The notes under the pieces were generated by a model, which worked only from the letters and a program-made list of their open reading frames with translations, searched no databases and was not told the DNA's origin. Below are positions 24,880-32,955 of a DNA stretch of 41,111 nt, piece by piece. The number at the start of each line of letters is the position of its first letter. Position 1 is the stretch's first letter. Source of the stretch: HGM13233 sp900762805 (GTDB lineage: Bacteria; Bacillota; Clostridia; Oscillospirales; Ruminococcaceae); contig CALKMA010000039.1 of NCBI GenBank assembly GCA_937993755.1, forward strand, positions 1-41,111, read 5' to 3'. The translations under genes were made by a program, and so were the position numbers.

Positions 24880-25820
24880 TGGCTGGATGCAGGAAAATCC
24901 CCGTTGTTATCGACTGCGACCCCGGCGTTGACGATATTCTGGCCCTTATTCTGGCACGCCGGAGCCTGCGGCTCGATGTTCGCGCCATCACGGCGGTGGC
25001 CGGCAATGTCGAGCTTGACCGCACGCTTGCCAACGCGCTCAAGGTCGTATCCTTCCTCGATTGGGATGTGCCGGTCGCCCGCGGGGCCGACAGGCCCATT
25101 TGCTGCCCGCTGCACACGGCCAAGGAGGTTCACGGTGCCGACGGTATGCTGGGCGTTACACTGCCCGATACCGACCGCCAGCCGGTCGCCGAGCCGGCGT
25201 GGGACGTGATATGGAATGAGGCAGTCAGGGCTGAGGGAGAGCTGACGCTTATCGCCGTCGGCCCGCTGACCAATGTGGCGCTGGCGCTGGCAAGGCATCC
25301 TGATTTGCCGCGCTATCTCAAGCGCATCGTCGTTATGGGCGGCGCCTTTTCGGGCGGCAACACCACACCGGCGACGGAATTCAATATCTATGTCGATCCC
25401 GAAGCGGCCGAAATGGTGCTTCACAGCGGCGTTCCGGTTGTGCTGTGCCCGCTCGATGTGACGCATAAGGCTTATATCACCGCCGAGGAGGGCGCAGCTG
25501 TCAGCCGCGTCGGCGTGCCGGAGACCGAGCTTTTTGCCAAGCTGGCCGTGCGCGGCATCGGCCACGGCGGGCGCTACACCGGCGGCAAGGGTGCGGCGCT
25601 ACACGACCCCTGCGCCGTGCTGTTCGCGGAGGATGACAGTTATTTCACCTATGAGCGCTGCTCGGTCGTCGTCGAAACAGCCGGCCTTATTACCCGCGGC
25701 ATGACGGTTACCGATCTGTGGAGCGACAAGCAGCTTGAGCTGAATAATGCCTATGTCGTCTATGACATCGACCGCGAGCGCTTTATCGCGCACATCGGCG
25801 AGCTGATGGCGCAGTATTAA
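24879..25820 (+). CDS. Inosine/uridine-preferring nucleoside hydrolase 2
   Basis: A second 313-residue nucleoside hydrolase with DCDPGVDD (residues 12-19), TAVAGNV and the C-terminal AALHDPCAVL. It shares the family layout with its neighbour but differs widely in sequence, so the pair probably splits substrates, for example purine and pyrimidine nucleosides; the specificity is not visible. It is the last gene of the nucleoside cluster; only a weak hairpin (TGTCC/GGACA, 25823-25839) follows. Confidence 0.93.
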   Translation: MAGCRKIPVVIDCDPGVDDILALILARRSLRLDVRAITAVAGNVELDRTLANALKVVSFLDWDVPVARGADRPICCPLHTAKEVHGADGMLGVTLPDTDRQPVAEPAWDVIWNEAVRAEGELTLIAVGPLTNVALALARHPDLPRYLKRIVVMGGAFSGGNTTPATEFNIYVDPEAAEMVLHSGVPVVLCPLDVTHKAYITAEEGAAVSRVGVPETELFAKLAVRGIGHGGRYTGGKGAALHDPCAVLFAEDDSYFTYERCSVVVETAGLITRGMTVTDLWSDKQLELNNAYVVYDIDRERFIAHIGELMAQY

Positions 25821-25985
25821 GCTGTCCGTTTGCAGGACAAGACGGTTATACAGGCTTGGATCGATCAGAAACGTGAGACGCCGCTTTGCTTGGCTGTTCA
25901 TGGCTTTCAAGTGTAATGAAATCGGCGGATCGGAAGCGGCATGGCTGTTGAATAAAGAACCCGTATTGAGAAGGGGGATATACGA

Positions 25986-26525
25986 ATGGCGGCGCTTGAT
26001 GAAATTATGTCGTTAGACATCGAGAGCTTTTTTGGGTATGTTAAATCCTTGAGGTATGGGTATCAGGATCAATCCGGGAACATACATCTTGCATCTGACA
26101 AGGATTTCGCGGTGAAGAACTATTCTTTTTCTTCGCCGGAGCAAATCGTTAATAATAACTGCTGCTGGTGCTGGGATCTGGCGGAGCTTATCAAGCTGTA
26201 CTGCACGAAGCACGGCATTATTTGCAGATCCTATTTTATGGAGTACCTTTCAAATGATCTGCATCAAACTCATACGCAGGTCTTTTTGTACAGCCGAGGG
26301 AAATGGAGCGCGGCGCCGGACAACTGCCTGGGACTTTCGTTCGGAGTTCCCGGTTTTGATGAATTGGAGTCCTGCGTGAAATGGTTTGAAGGATTGTTCA
26401 CGGATAACTTGAGGTCTGTCCTGAAAGAGAAATATGACAAGTCGGCTCTGCTCGTCAAGGAATATACCAATGTATTTTCTGCGGGTATTTCCGATGAAGA
26501 ATACCTTTCACAAGTGCGACAGTAA
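25986..26525 (+). CDS. Transglutaminase-like cysteine protein
   Basis: A 179-residue protein of clearly lower G+C than its neighbours. The pattern NNNCCWCWDLAEL with C62-W-D, followed by THTQVF with H96 and APDN with D112, fits the Cys-His-Asp triad of a small transglutaminase/papain-like domain, as in short Firmicute proteins with a CWDxxEL...HTxL layout. No signal peptide or membrane segment is seen, so it should be cytosolic. The ATG follows AAGGGGGATATACGA and a good terminator stands at 26553. It is a lone gene; base and codon use suggest recent transfer. The catalytic role is inferred from the motif only. Confidence 0.65.
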   Translation: MAALDEIMSLDIESFFGYVKSLRYGYQDQSGNIHLASDKDFAVKNYSFSSPEQIVNNNCCWCWDLAELIKLYCTKHGIICRSYFMEYLSNDLHQTHTQVFLYSRGKWSAAPDNCLGLSFGVPGFDELESCVKWFEGLFTDNLRSVLKEKYDKSALLVKEYTNVFSAGISDEEYLSQVRQ

Positions 26526-26996
26526 GTGATCGGCTTGTGCTTATCAGCTGCACGGGGCGGTCAGGCATCAGCTTGACTGCCCCGGCTTTTTACCCTGTTG
26601 CTCTGTTTCAAGATATGGGCAGCCCTTTCCAGCCTTCATGCCTACGCTCATAAAGCACGCCGGGGCGGCGGCTCCCATATGCCGGCGTACACCGTTGTGA
26701 CAGGGAAGGGTCAGCCGCACAGCTCCTTGCTTAAAGCTGTCGTGATTCAGGGGGGGCGCTCCGGCGGCGCTTTTTTCTTTTGAATAACGAGTCAATAGAA
26801 CCTGCATAAGCAGTGATCACAAATGCGCTATTCAGTAAAAGCAATACAAGGCCGTCATCTAAGACAACTTTAGTTATCAGCTTTTACCTTCATTAAAAAA
26901 CACTCAAAAAAGCATATCGTCAAATTTGACTGCGCGGGTTTGTCAAACATATATGGCAGCCTTACACACGCGCCCTCGAAAAATGCGCCGCGGGGT
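26526..26996. other. Intergenic stretch with a possible structured RNA
   Basis: Between the terminator at 26553-26591 and the alaS promoter there is no credible gene. The bases 26593-26705 can fold into a rod: CCCTGT/ACAGGG outside and ATATGGG-C-AGCC/GGCT-CCCATAT inside. A short GCGC stem followed by a T-run (about 26757-26780) could end a plus-strand transcript. Confidence 0.45.
26553..26591 (+). terminator. Rho-independent terminator after the transglutaminase-like gene
   Basis: CGGGGCGGTCAGG and CTTGACTGCCCCG pair over 13 positions, two of them G-U, with a short loop, followed by GCTTTTT. Confidence 0.85.
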
Positions 26997-27025
26997 TTGA
27001 CATTTCGGCGGCGGTGTATTATAAT
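26997..27025 (+). promoter_or_regulatory. Consensus promoter of alaS
   Basis: TTGACA (26997-27002), exactly 17 bases and TATAAT (27020-27025): both boxes are perfect. Transcription should start near 27032 at the head of the T-box leader. Confidence 0.92.
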
Positions 27026-27030
27026 ATTTA

Positions 27031-27237
27031 AGTGCCGTTTTTTCGGGCACTGTATTTCAATAATTTTACCGCACTGAATTCCGCGCGGTGATGGGGCTGC
27101 CACCCCCGGAGCGCGGACGCACCGCCGCGACCGGCGGACAACGAGTGGCGCGCTGTTTCGGGTGCGCAATTTGGGTGGTACCGCGGAAGCTGACCTTGGC
27201 CTTCGTCCCAAAATCGGGGCAAAGGTCTAATTTTTTT
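27031..27237 (+). promoter_or_regulatory. T-box riboswitch leader of alaS
   Basis: The T-box sequence TTGGGTGGTACCGCGG at 27171-27186 is the hallmark antiterminator element that pairs with the acceptor end of uncharged tRNA. It is followed by a terminator (GACCTT-g-GCC / GGC-a-AAGGTC, about 27192-27227) and a T-run to 27237. Upstream stems: AGTGCC/GGGCACT at 27031, TCCGCGC/GCGCGGA (27080-27086 and 27111-27117), CCGCC/GGCGG (27122-27137). A GCC alanine codon followed by A (27099-27102) is a possible specifier. Uncharged tRNA-Ala should allow read-through. The part before the T-box is only about 140 bases. Confidence 0.9.
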
Positions 27238-27256
27238 GATTTGGGTGGATTGCAAG

Positions 27257-29881
27257 ATGGAATGGACAGGTCTCAACCAACTGAGAAGGATGTTTCTCGA
27301 CTTTTATGTGAGCAAGGGGCACTATCTGCTTGAAAGCGCCTCGCTCATCCCGCAGGACGATAAATCGCTGCTGCTTATCAATTCTGGCATGGCGCCCCTC
27401 AAAAAGTATTTTCTGGGGCAGGCCAAGGTGCCGGGCAACCGCGCCACCAGCTGCCAGAAGTGTATCCGCACACCCGATATCGAGCGCGTTGGCAAGACCT
27501 CGCGCCACGGCACCTATTTTGAGATGCTCGGCAACTTTTCATTTGCCGATTACTTCAAGCGTGAGGCCATCACCTGGGCGTGGGAATTTCTGACACAGGT
27601 GCTGGCGATCCCCGCTCAAAAGCTCTACTGCTCGGTCTATGAGGAGGACGACGAGGCTTACGACATCTGGACGAAGGAGATCGGCGTATCCCCTGAACAC
27701 ATGAAGCGCCTCGGCCGCGAGGACAACTTCTGGGAGATCGGCTCCGGCCCCTGCGGTCCCTGCTCGGAGATCTACTTTGACCGCGGGCCGGAGAACGGCT
27801 GCGGCAAGCCGACCTGCGGCGTCGGCTGCGACTGCGACCGCTATGTCGAGATATGGAATCTCGTGTTTACGCAGTTTATTTCAGACGGCAACGGCCATTA
27901 TACAAAAATGGAGCACGGCAACATCGACACCGGCATGGGGCTGGAGCGCCTTGCCTGCATGATGCAGGGCGTCGGCAACCTGTTCGAGGTCGATACCGTT
28001 CAGAATATCATGAAGCACATCGAGCGCATCGCCGGTGTGCGCTACAAGCAGGACGAAAAGACAGACGTTTCGCTGCGCGTCATCACCGACCACATCCGCA
28101 GCACTGTCTTTATGATCGGCGACGGCGTTTTCCCGACCAATGAGGGCCGCGGCTATGTGCTGCGCCGTCTGCTGCGCCGCGCCGCCCGCCACGGCCGCCT
28201 GCTGGGCATCGACAGGCCCTTCCTGTATGAGGTGGTTGACACCGTCGTGCAGGAAAACGAGTGCGCCTACCCGGAGCTGCGCACCCATGCCGATTATATC
28301 AAGCGCGTCATCCGCAACGAGGAGGAGGGCTTTGCCCGCACCATCGGCAACGGCCTTCAGCTGCTGAACGACAGCATCGAGCAGCTGGAGCGTTCCGGCG
28401 GCACCACGCTTTCGGGCGACACGGCCTTTCGCCTCGGCGATACCTTCGGCTTTCCCATCGACCTGACCCGCGAGATCCTTGCGGAAAAAGGGCTCGATTA
28501 CGATGCCGACCGCTATAATCAGCTGCTGACCGAGCAGAAGACCAAGGGCCGCGAGGATGCCAAGAAAAAGGACTTCAGCTGGGAGGGCGACCTTTTTAAG
28601 GGCATCGGCGTTGCGCCCACCCGTTTTGCGGGCTACGGCGCCACCGAATGTGCCGCCGTCGTCAAGGCTATTGCGACGGCCGAGGGCGTCGTCGAGGCTG
28701 CCGGCGAAGGGACTGATGTCAAGCTGGTGCTCGACCAGACCACCTTTTATGCCGAGAGCGGCGGCCAGATCGCCGATACCGGCGTTATCACGGCCGGCCA
28801 TACCCGCGTGCGGATCACCGATTGCCAGAAAAGCCACGAGGGCTACTATGTCCACACCGGCCGCGTGCTGACCGGCGTCATTGAAACGGGCGCGCAGGTC
28901 ACTGCTGTTGTTGATGCCGAGCGCCGTGCCTCCATCATGCGCAACCACACGGCGGCACATCTGCTGCAAAGCGCGCTGCGCAGGGTGCTGGGCGACCATG
29001 TCCATCAGGCCGGTTCTTATGTCAGTGAGAGCCGCGTGCGCTTTGACTTCAGCCACTTTGAGGCCGTCAAGCCGGAGGAGCTGCACGAGGTCGAGCGGCT
29101 GGTCAATGAGAACATTCTCGCCGCTCTCAACGTCGTTACGGAGGAGCTCCCCATCGAAAAGGCGCGCGAGCGCGGCGCTATGGCGCTGTTTGGCGAGAAA
29201 TACGGCGATATCGTCCGTGTCGTTACTGTGCCGGCGGTTTCCGTCGAGTTCTGCGGCGGCACGCATGTGAGCAATACTGCCTCCCTCGGCCTTTTCAAGA
29301 TCCTCAGTGAGTCGTCGGTCGCCGCCGGTGTCCGCCGCATCGAGGGCACCACCGGCCGCGGCGTGCTGGAATATATCGACGAGCGCAACGCGCTGCTGAG
29401 CGGCACCGTCTGCGCCCTCAAGGCGGCTAATGCCGCTGATCTGCCCGCCCGCGCGGCAGCCGTCACGGCGCACATCCGCGAGCTTGAGCATGAGATCGCC
29501 CGGCTCGGCGATAAGCTGGCGGCAGGCGCCGTACAGTCGATCGAAAGTAGCCGCCGCGATGTCGGAAGCTGCCATCTCTACACCGCTTCGCTGGCCGGCG
29601 CCAAAAGTGAGCTGCTGCGCAGCATCTGCGATGAGCTGAAGCAGAAGGACGACAGTGCTGTTATCGTGCTGGCCGCCGTTGACGGCGGCAAGGGCACCTT
29701 TGCGGCGGCGGCCGCGCCCGGCGCCATCAAGGCAGGGGCGCACGCCGGCAACCTTGTCCGCGAGGTGGCCAGAGTCACCGGCGGCAACGGCGGCGGCAAG
29801 CCGGACTTTGCCATGGCCGGCGCCAAGGATGTTTCTCTGATCGACAAGGCTCTTGCCAGAGCTGCCGAGCTGCTGGCTTAA
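27257..29881 (+). CDS. alaS: Alanyl-tRNA synthetase
   Basis: An 874-residue class II synthetase that charges tRNA-Ala and edits mischarged serine or glycine. The N-terminal catalytic domain begins MEWTGLNQLRRMFLDFY. The editing domain has its zinc ligands in NHTAAHLLQ (H564, H568) and in CGGTHV (C666, H670). The C-terminal domain ends with the DHHA1-like GGGKPDFAMAGA. Length is normal. I start at the ATG at 27257 with GGGTGG upstream; an in-frame TTG at 27236 falls in the T-run of the T-box terminator and is rejected. HIT and phosphoribosyltransferase genes follow closely. Confidence 0.97.
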   Translation: MEWTGLNQLRRMFLDFYVSKGHYLLESASLIPQDDKSLLLINSGMAPLKKYFLGQAKVPGNRATSCQKCIRTPDIERVGKTSRHGTYFEMLGNFSFADYFKREAITWAWEFLTQVLAIPAQKLYCSVYEEDDEAYDIWTKEIGVSPEHMKRLGREDNFWEIGSGPCGPCSEIYFDRGPENGCGKPTCGVGCDCDRYVEIWNLVFTQFISDGNGHYTKMEHGNIDTGMGLERLACMMQGVGNLFEVDTVQNIMKHIERIAGVRYKQDEKTDVSLRVITDHIRSTVFMIGDGVFPTNEGRGYVLRRLLRRAARHGRLLGIDRPFLYEVVDTVVQENECAYPELRTHADYIKRVIRNEEEGFARTIGNGLQLLNDSIEQLERSGGTTLSGDTAFRLGDTFGFPIDLTREILAEKGLDYDADRYNQLLTEQKTKGREDAKKKDFSWEGDLFKGIGVAPTRFAGYGATECAAVVKAIATAEGVVEAAGEGTDVKLVLDQTTFYAESGGQIADTGVITAGHTRVRITDCQKSHEGYYVHTGRVLTGVIETGAQVTAVVDAERRASIMRNHTAAHLLQSALRRVLGDHVHQAGSYVSESRVRFDFSHFEAVKPEELHEVERLVNENILAALNVVTEELPIEKARERGAMALFGEKYGDIVRVVTVPAVSVEFCGGTHVSNTASLGLFKILSESSVAAGVRRIEGTTGRGVLEYIDERNALLSGTVCALKAANAADLPARAAAVTAHIRELEHEIARLGDKLAAGAVQSIESSRRDVGSCHLYTASLAGAKSELLRSICDELKQKDDSAVIVLAAVDGGKGTFAAAAAPGAIKAGAHAGNLVREVARVTGGNGGGKPDFAMAGAKDVSLIDKALARAAELLA

Positions 29882-29896
29882 AGGAGGAAAGCAACT

Positions 29897-30229
29897 ATGG
29901 ACAACTGCCTTTTCTGCCGCATCATCGGGGGCGAGATCCCCAGCGAGCGTGTTTATGAGGACGATACCTGTATCGCCATCCGCGATATCGACCCGCAGGC
30001 GCCGACCCACCTGCTCATTATGCCAAAACGGCACGTCGCGTCGGTCTCGCAGCTGACTGACGCCGAAATGGCCGGCCGGCTGCTGCTGGCGGCGCGCGAC
30101 ATCGCTGCCCGTCTTGGCATCGAGAGCTACCGGCTGGTTGTCAACACCGGCGCCGATGCCGGACAATCGGTGCCACACCTGCACATTCACCTGATGGCCG
30201 GGCGGCCTTTCGCCTGGCCGGCCGGCTGA
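29897..30229 (+). CDS. HIT-family nucleotide-binding hydrolase
   Basis: A 110-residue histidine-triad protein. The active site is HLHIHLM near residue 95, and the N-terminal CLFCRII carries zinc-type cysteines of the HinT/PKCI branch. These enzymes hydrolyse adenosine phosphoramidates such as AMP-lysine. The gene begins 15 bases after alaS with GGAGG upstream and is probably co-transcribed; since HinT works on aminoacyl-AMP by-products, the pairing with a synthetase makes sense. Confidence 0.93.
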   Translation: MDNCLFCRIIGGEIPSERVYEDDTCIAIRDIDPQAPTHLLIMPKRHVASVSQLTDAEMAGRLLLAARDIAARLGIESYRLVVNTGADAGQSVPHLHIHLMAGRPFAWPAG

Positions 30230-30281
30230 CGGATAAGCTCAAAAGGCTATCTATACACTGTTTTATTCAAAGGAGCACACC

Positions 30282-30821
30282 ATGCAGTATCATGAAATGA
30301 CCATCGCCGGATGCAAACGCCGTTTGCCCATCTGCCGTGTCAACGACAAGATGTCGATCGCCGCTTTCATCATGTTCTCCGATGTCGAGATCACCATCAG
30401 AACGGCTGAAGAGCTGCTCAAAAAGGTGCCCGATTTCGATATCATCTTCACAGCCGAGGCCAAAGGCATTCCGCTGGCCTATGAGATGTCCCGTCAGAGC
30501 GGCAAGAAATATATCACTGCCCGCAAGATGAGCAAGCTGTATATGACCGAGCCGGTCGAGATATCGGTTAAGTCCATCACGACCGCCCGCGAGCAGAAGC
30601 TGTTCCTCGATCAGAGCGAGCTTGACCAGCTCAACGGCAAGCGCATCCTGATCGTTGATGACGTCATCAGCACCGGCGGCTCGCTCTATGCCATGGAGGA
30701 AATGATCAAGCGCGGCGGCGGTGAGATCGTCGGCAAGGCCGCTGTCCTGGCCGAGGGCGTGGCGGCCGACCGCAAGGATATTATTTATCTGGAAGTCCTG
30801 CCGCTTTTCTTTAACGACTGA
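30282..30821 (+). CDS. Adenine phosphoribosyltransferase-like enzyme
   Basis: A 179-residue type I phosphoribosyltransferase. The PRPP-binding loop is ILIVDDVISTGGSL around residues 122-135, and EAKGIPLAYEMS with YITARKMSK matches the adenine/xanthine PRT branch. The reaction is base plus PRPP to nucleotide. Exact base preference cannot be read; Apt is most likely. It could recycle bases freed by the two nucleoside hydrolases about 4.5 kb upstream. AAAGGAG precedes the ATG. Confidence 0.85.
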   Translation: MQYHEMTIAGCKRRLPICRVNDKMSIAAFIMFSDVEITIRTAEELLKKVPDFDIIFTAEAKGIPLAYEMSRQSGKKYITARKMSKLYMTEPVEISVKSITTAREQKLFLDQSELDQLNGKRILIVDDVISTGGSLYAMEEMIKRGGGEIVGKAAVLAEGVAADRKDIIYLEVLPLFFND

Positions 30822-30936
30822 AATCAAACGCTCTATCCCGGATTCAACCTGCCGCCGGGCTATGCCCGCGCCGCTTTCCGCCGCGTCGGACTGACGCGAA
30901 GGCTCCGTCCCGCGACAAGCATTTCGAGGTATTGAT

Positions 30937-32955
30937 ATGAAGCGACCGCTTGCACTGTTTTGCATCTCACTGTTGACAGGCATGGCGGCCGCTTTTGTTT
31001 TTCCGCGGCTGCCGCTGCTGCTGGCGGCAGCCGCGCTGTGCCTGGGAGCGGCGGTCTATCTGCTGGCCGCCGGCCGCCGCGCCCGTCTGGCGGCGGCTGT
31101 GCTGCTGGTCGGCTTCGCAGTGGCCTTTTTTGCCGGCCGGAGCCGCATCGGCCGTGAGCAGGCGGCGGCCGGGGCACTGTCGGGCCGGCGTCTGGAGGCT
31201 GAAATGGTCGTGACCGACTGCACGCGCAAGACCAGCTTCGACTGCGCTGTGACGGCACGCATCGTCTCGGAGGAGCAGCCCTTTTCGGTCGTTTTTCACG
31301 CCGAGGAGAGTATGACGCCGGGCCTGCGCATCCGGGCGCTGCTGACGGTAGGCGCGTGGGACGGCAGCAGCCTCAGCGCCGAGGCCGGCGACCTGCGGCT
31401 GACGGGGCTTGACGGCTCGCCGCTTCACCGGCAGGTGCGGCATCTGTGCGACCTGCTGGCGCAGTCGGTTCGGTCGGCCATCGGCGGTGAGGAGGGGAGC
31501 GTGGCCGCCGCTATCACCTTCGGCAGCCTTTCGGGCCTTTCGGGCGGCACCTATGACAGCTTTGTGCTGAGCGGCATCGTCCATACGCTGGTGGTGTCGG
31601 GGCTGCATGTCACCATCCTGCTGCATCTGCTCATCGGGTGGCTGCGGCATATCCGCGTGCCCTATTCGGTGACGCTGGCGGCCTCGGTGCTGGTTTGCCT
31701 GGCCATGCTGATCATGACCGATCTCTCGGTATCGGTGCTGCGCGTTTCGGTCATGATGCTGTTTACCCATTTCGGCGGCCTCTTTCGCCGCCGGGCCGAT
31801 CCGCTGACCTCGCTTTCGGCGGCAGCGGCGGTCATCGTGCTGTTCGACCCGACGGCGGTGGCCGACCGGGGTTTTCTGATGTCGTTTCTGGCGACGCTGG
31901 CGCTTGTCTGGGCCTACCTGGCAGTGCTGCGCCGCCTGCCGGAGACCTTCCGGCGCTGGCCGGCTGCTCTGCGAACGCTGGTCAGCTCGCTGCTGGCCTC
32001 GCTCTGCGCCAGTCTGTTTGTCGCGCCTGTGCTGGTCGCCTGCTCGATGGAGCTTTCAGCCATTGGGCCGCTGACAAACCTTGTCACCGTCTGGGTCATG
32101 CCGGCGGTGCTGCTTCTCAGCCTGCTGACCGCGCTGCTTTATCTGTATGCGCCGGCTTTCTTTCTGACGCCGGTCGTCGCCGGGGCTGCCCGTTTGGTGC
32201 TGCGCTTTGTCGTCTGGGCGGCGCGGCTGTGCGCCTCGGCTCCCTTTGCGGCCTTTGACGCCGCCGACTGGCCGGTCAGGGCCGCCGTAGCGGCCGCCTT
32301 CGGGCTTTTCGCGGCTATTATTCTGCTGAAGGGCAGGAGGCGCACCGCCGGCGCACTGCTGGCGCTGCTGCTGATGGCCGGCTGCGGCTGGTGGCTGCAC
32401 ACGGCGCGCGCCGAGCCGGCCATGCTGCTTTACTGCGACGGCCGGCGCGTCATGGCCGTCGTAACGCAGGACCGACAGGCCGCCGCGCTGGTCGCCGAGC
32501 CGTATCCGTCGCTGCTGTCGCGCCTTGATCGTCTGCGCGTTACCAGAGGCTACCGTTTCGAGGCGGTGGGGGTATTCGGCGGCAAGGACGAGGCGCGCGA
32601 GCAGCTGTTTGAACGCTTTCCCTGCGGCACCGAGGGTACATTGACGGCGCTGCGCGGCTGTGAGCTGCTGGCGGACGGTGCGCTTACAGTGGGCGGCACA
32701 GCCGGCGCGCCCCTTGTGCTGTGGCGCGCCGGCGGAGAGACGGTGCTGCTCTGCTACGGCAGCGAGCCTATCCCCGAACCGCTGCTCGGCTGCACCTATA
32801 TCATTCTCTGCGACGGCCGCCCGGCCAACGTTGGCTTGGCGCGCGGCACCATCCTCAGCCCCGCCGGGCGGGGCGGGGACAGAGAGCTTCCCACGCGGGA
32901 TTACGCCACACTTCGTATCAGGAACGGAGGCATAGCCATTGAAGAACATCGCTGA
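30937..32955 (+). CDS. comEC: ComEC/Rec2-family DNA-uptake channel protein
   Basis: A 672-residue polytopic membrane protein. After an N-terminal TM pair comes a DUF4131-like extracytoplasmic domain (about residues 75-180), then the Competence domain with its signature VVSGLHVTIL (S221-V225) and roughly nine more membrane segments to about residue 480. The C-terminal 190 residues occupy the place of the metallo-beta-lactamase domain, but no HxHxDH or other metal-ligand cluster is visible. The family carries single-stranded DNA across the membrane in transformation. It overlaps holA by 17 bases. Ribosome site: GAGGT. Confidence 0.85.
   Translation: MKRPLALFCISLLTGMAAAFVFPRLPLLLAAAALCLGAAVYLLAAGRRARLAAAVLLVGFAVAFFAGRSRIGREQAAAGALSGRRLEAEMVVTDCTRKTSFDCAVTARIVSEEQPFSVVFHAEESMTPGLRIRALLTVGAWDGSSLSAEAGDLRLTGLDGSPLHRQVRHLCDLLAQSVRSAIGGEEGSVAAAITFGSLSGLSGGTYDSFVLSGIVHTLVVSGLHVTILLHLLIGWLRHIRVPYSVTLAASVLVCLAMLIMTDLSVSVLRVSVMMLFTHFGGLFRRRADPLTSLSAAAAVIVLFDPTAVADRGFLMSFLATLALVWAYLAVLRRLPETFRRWPAALRTLVSSLLASLCASLFVAPVLVACSMELSAIGPLTNLVTVWVMPAVLLLSLLTALLYLYAPAFFLTPVVAGAARLVLRFVVWAARLCASAPFAAFDAADWPVRAAVAAAFGLFAAIILLKGRRRTAGALLALLLMAGCGWWLHTARAEPAMLLYCDGRRVMAVVTQDRQAAALVAEPYPSLLSRLDRLRVTRGYRFEAVGVFGGKDEAREQLFERFPCGTEGTLTALRGCELLADGALTVGGTAGAPLVLWRAGGETVLLCYGSEPIPEPLLGCTYIILCDGRPANVGLARGTILSPAGRGGDRELPTRDYATLRIRNGGIAIEEHR

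Noticed and set aside
26568..26807. A 79-codon minus-strand frame (contains GMKAGKGCPYLE)
   Set aside because: It overlaps the terminator at 26553 and a region that folds well as RNA, and it lacks a ribosome site; similar frames may occur in dispersed intergenic elements, which I could not test.
27236..27256. Upstream TTG start for alaS
   Set aside because: It lies in the T-run of the T-box terminator and has no ribosome site; the ATG at 27257 fits the family start.
27881..30190. A 769-codon open frame on the minus strand opposite alaS and the HIT gene
   Set aside because: It spans two well-supported genes in antisense, with no start signals or recognisable domains.
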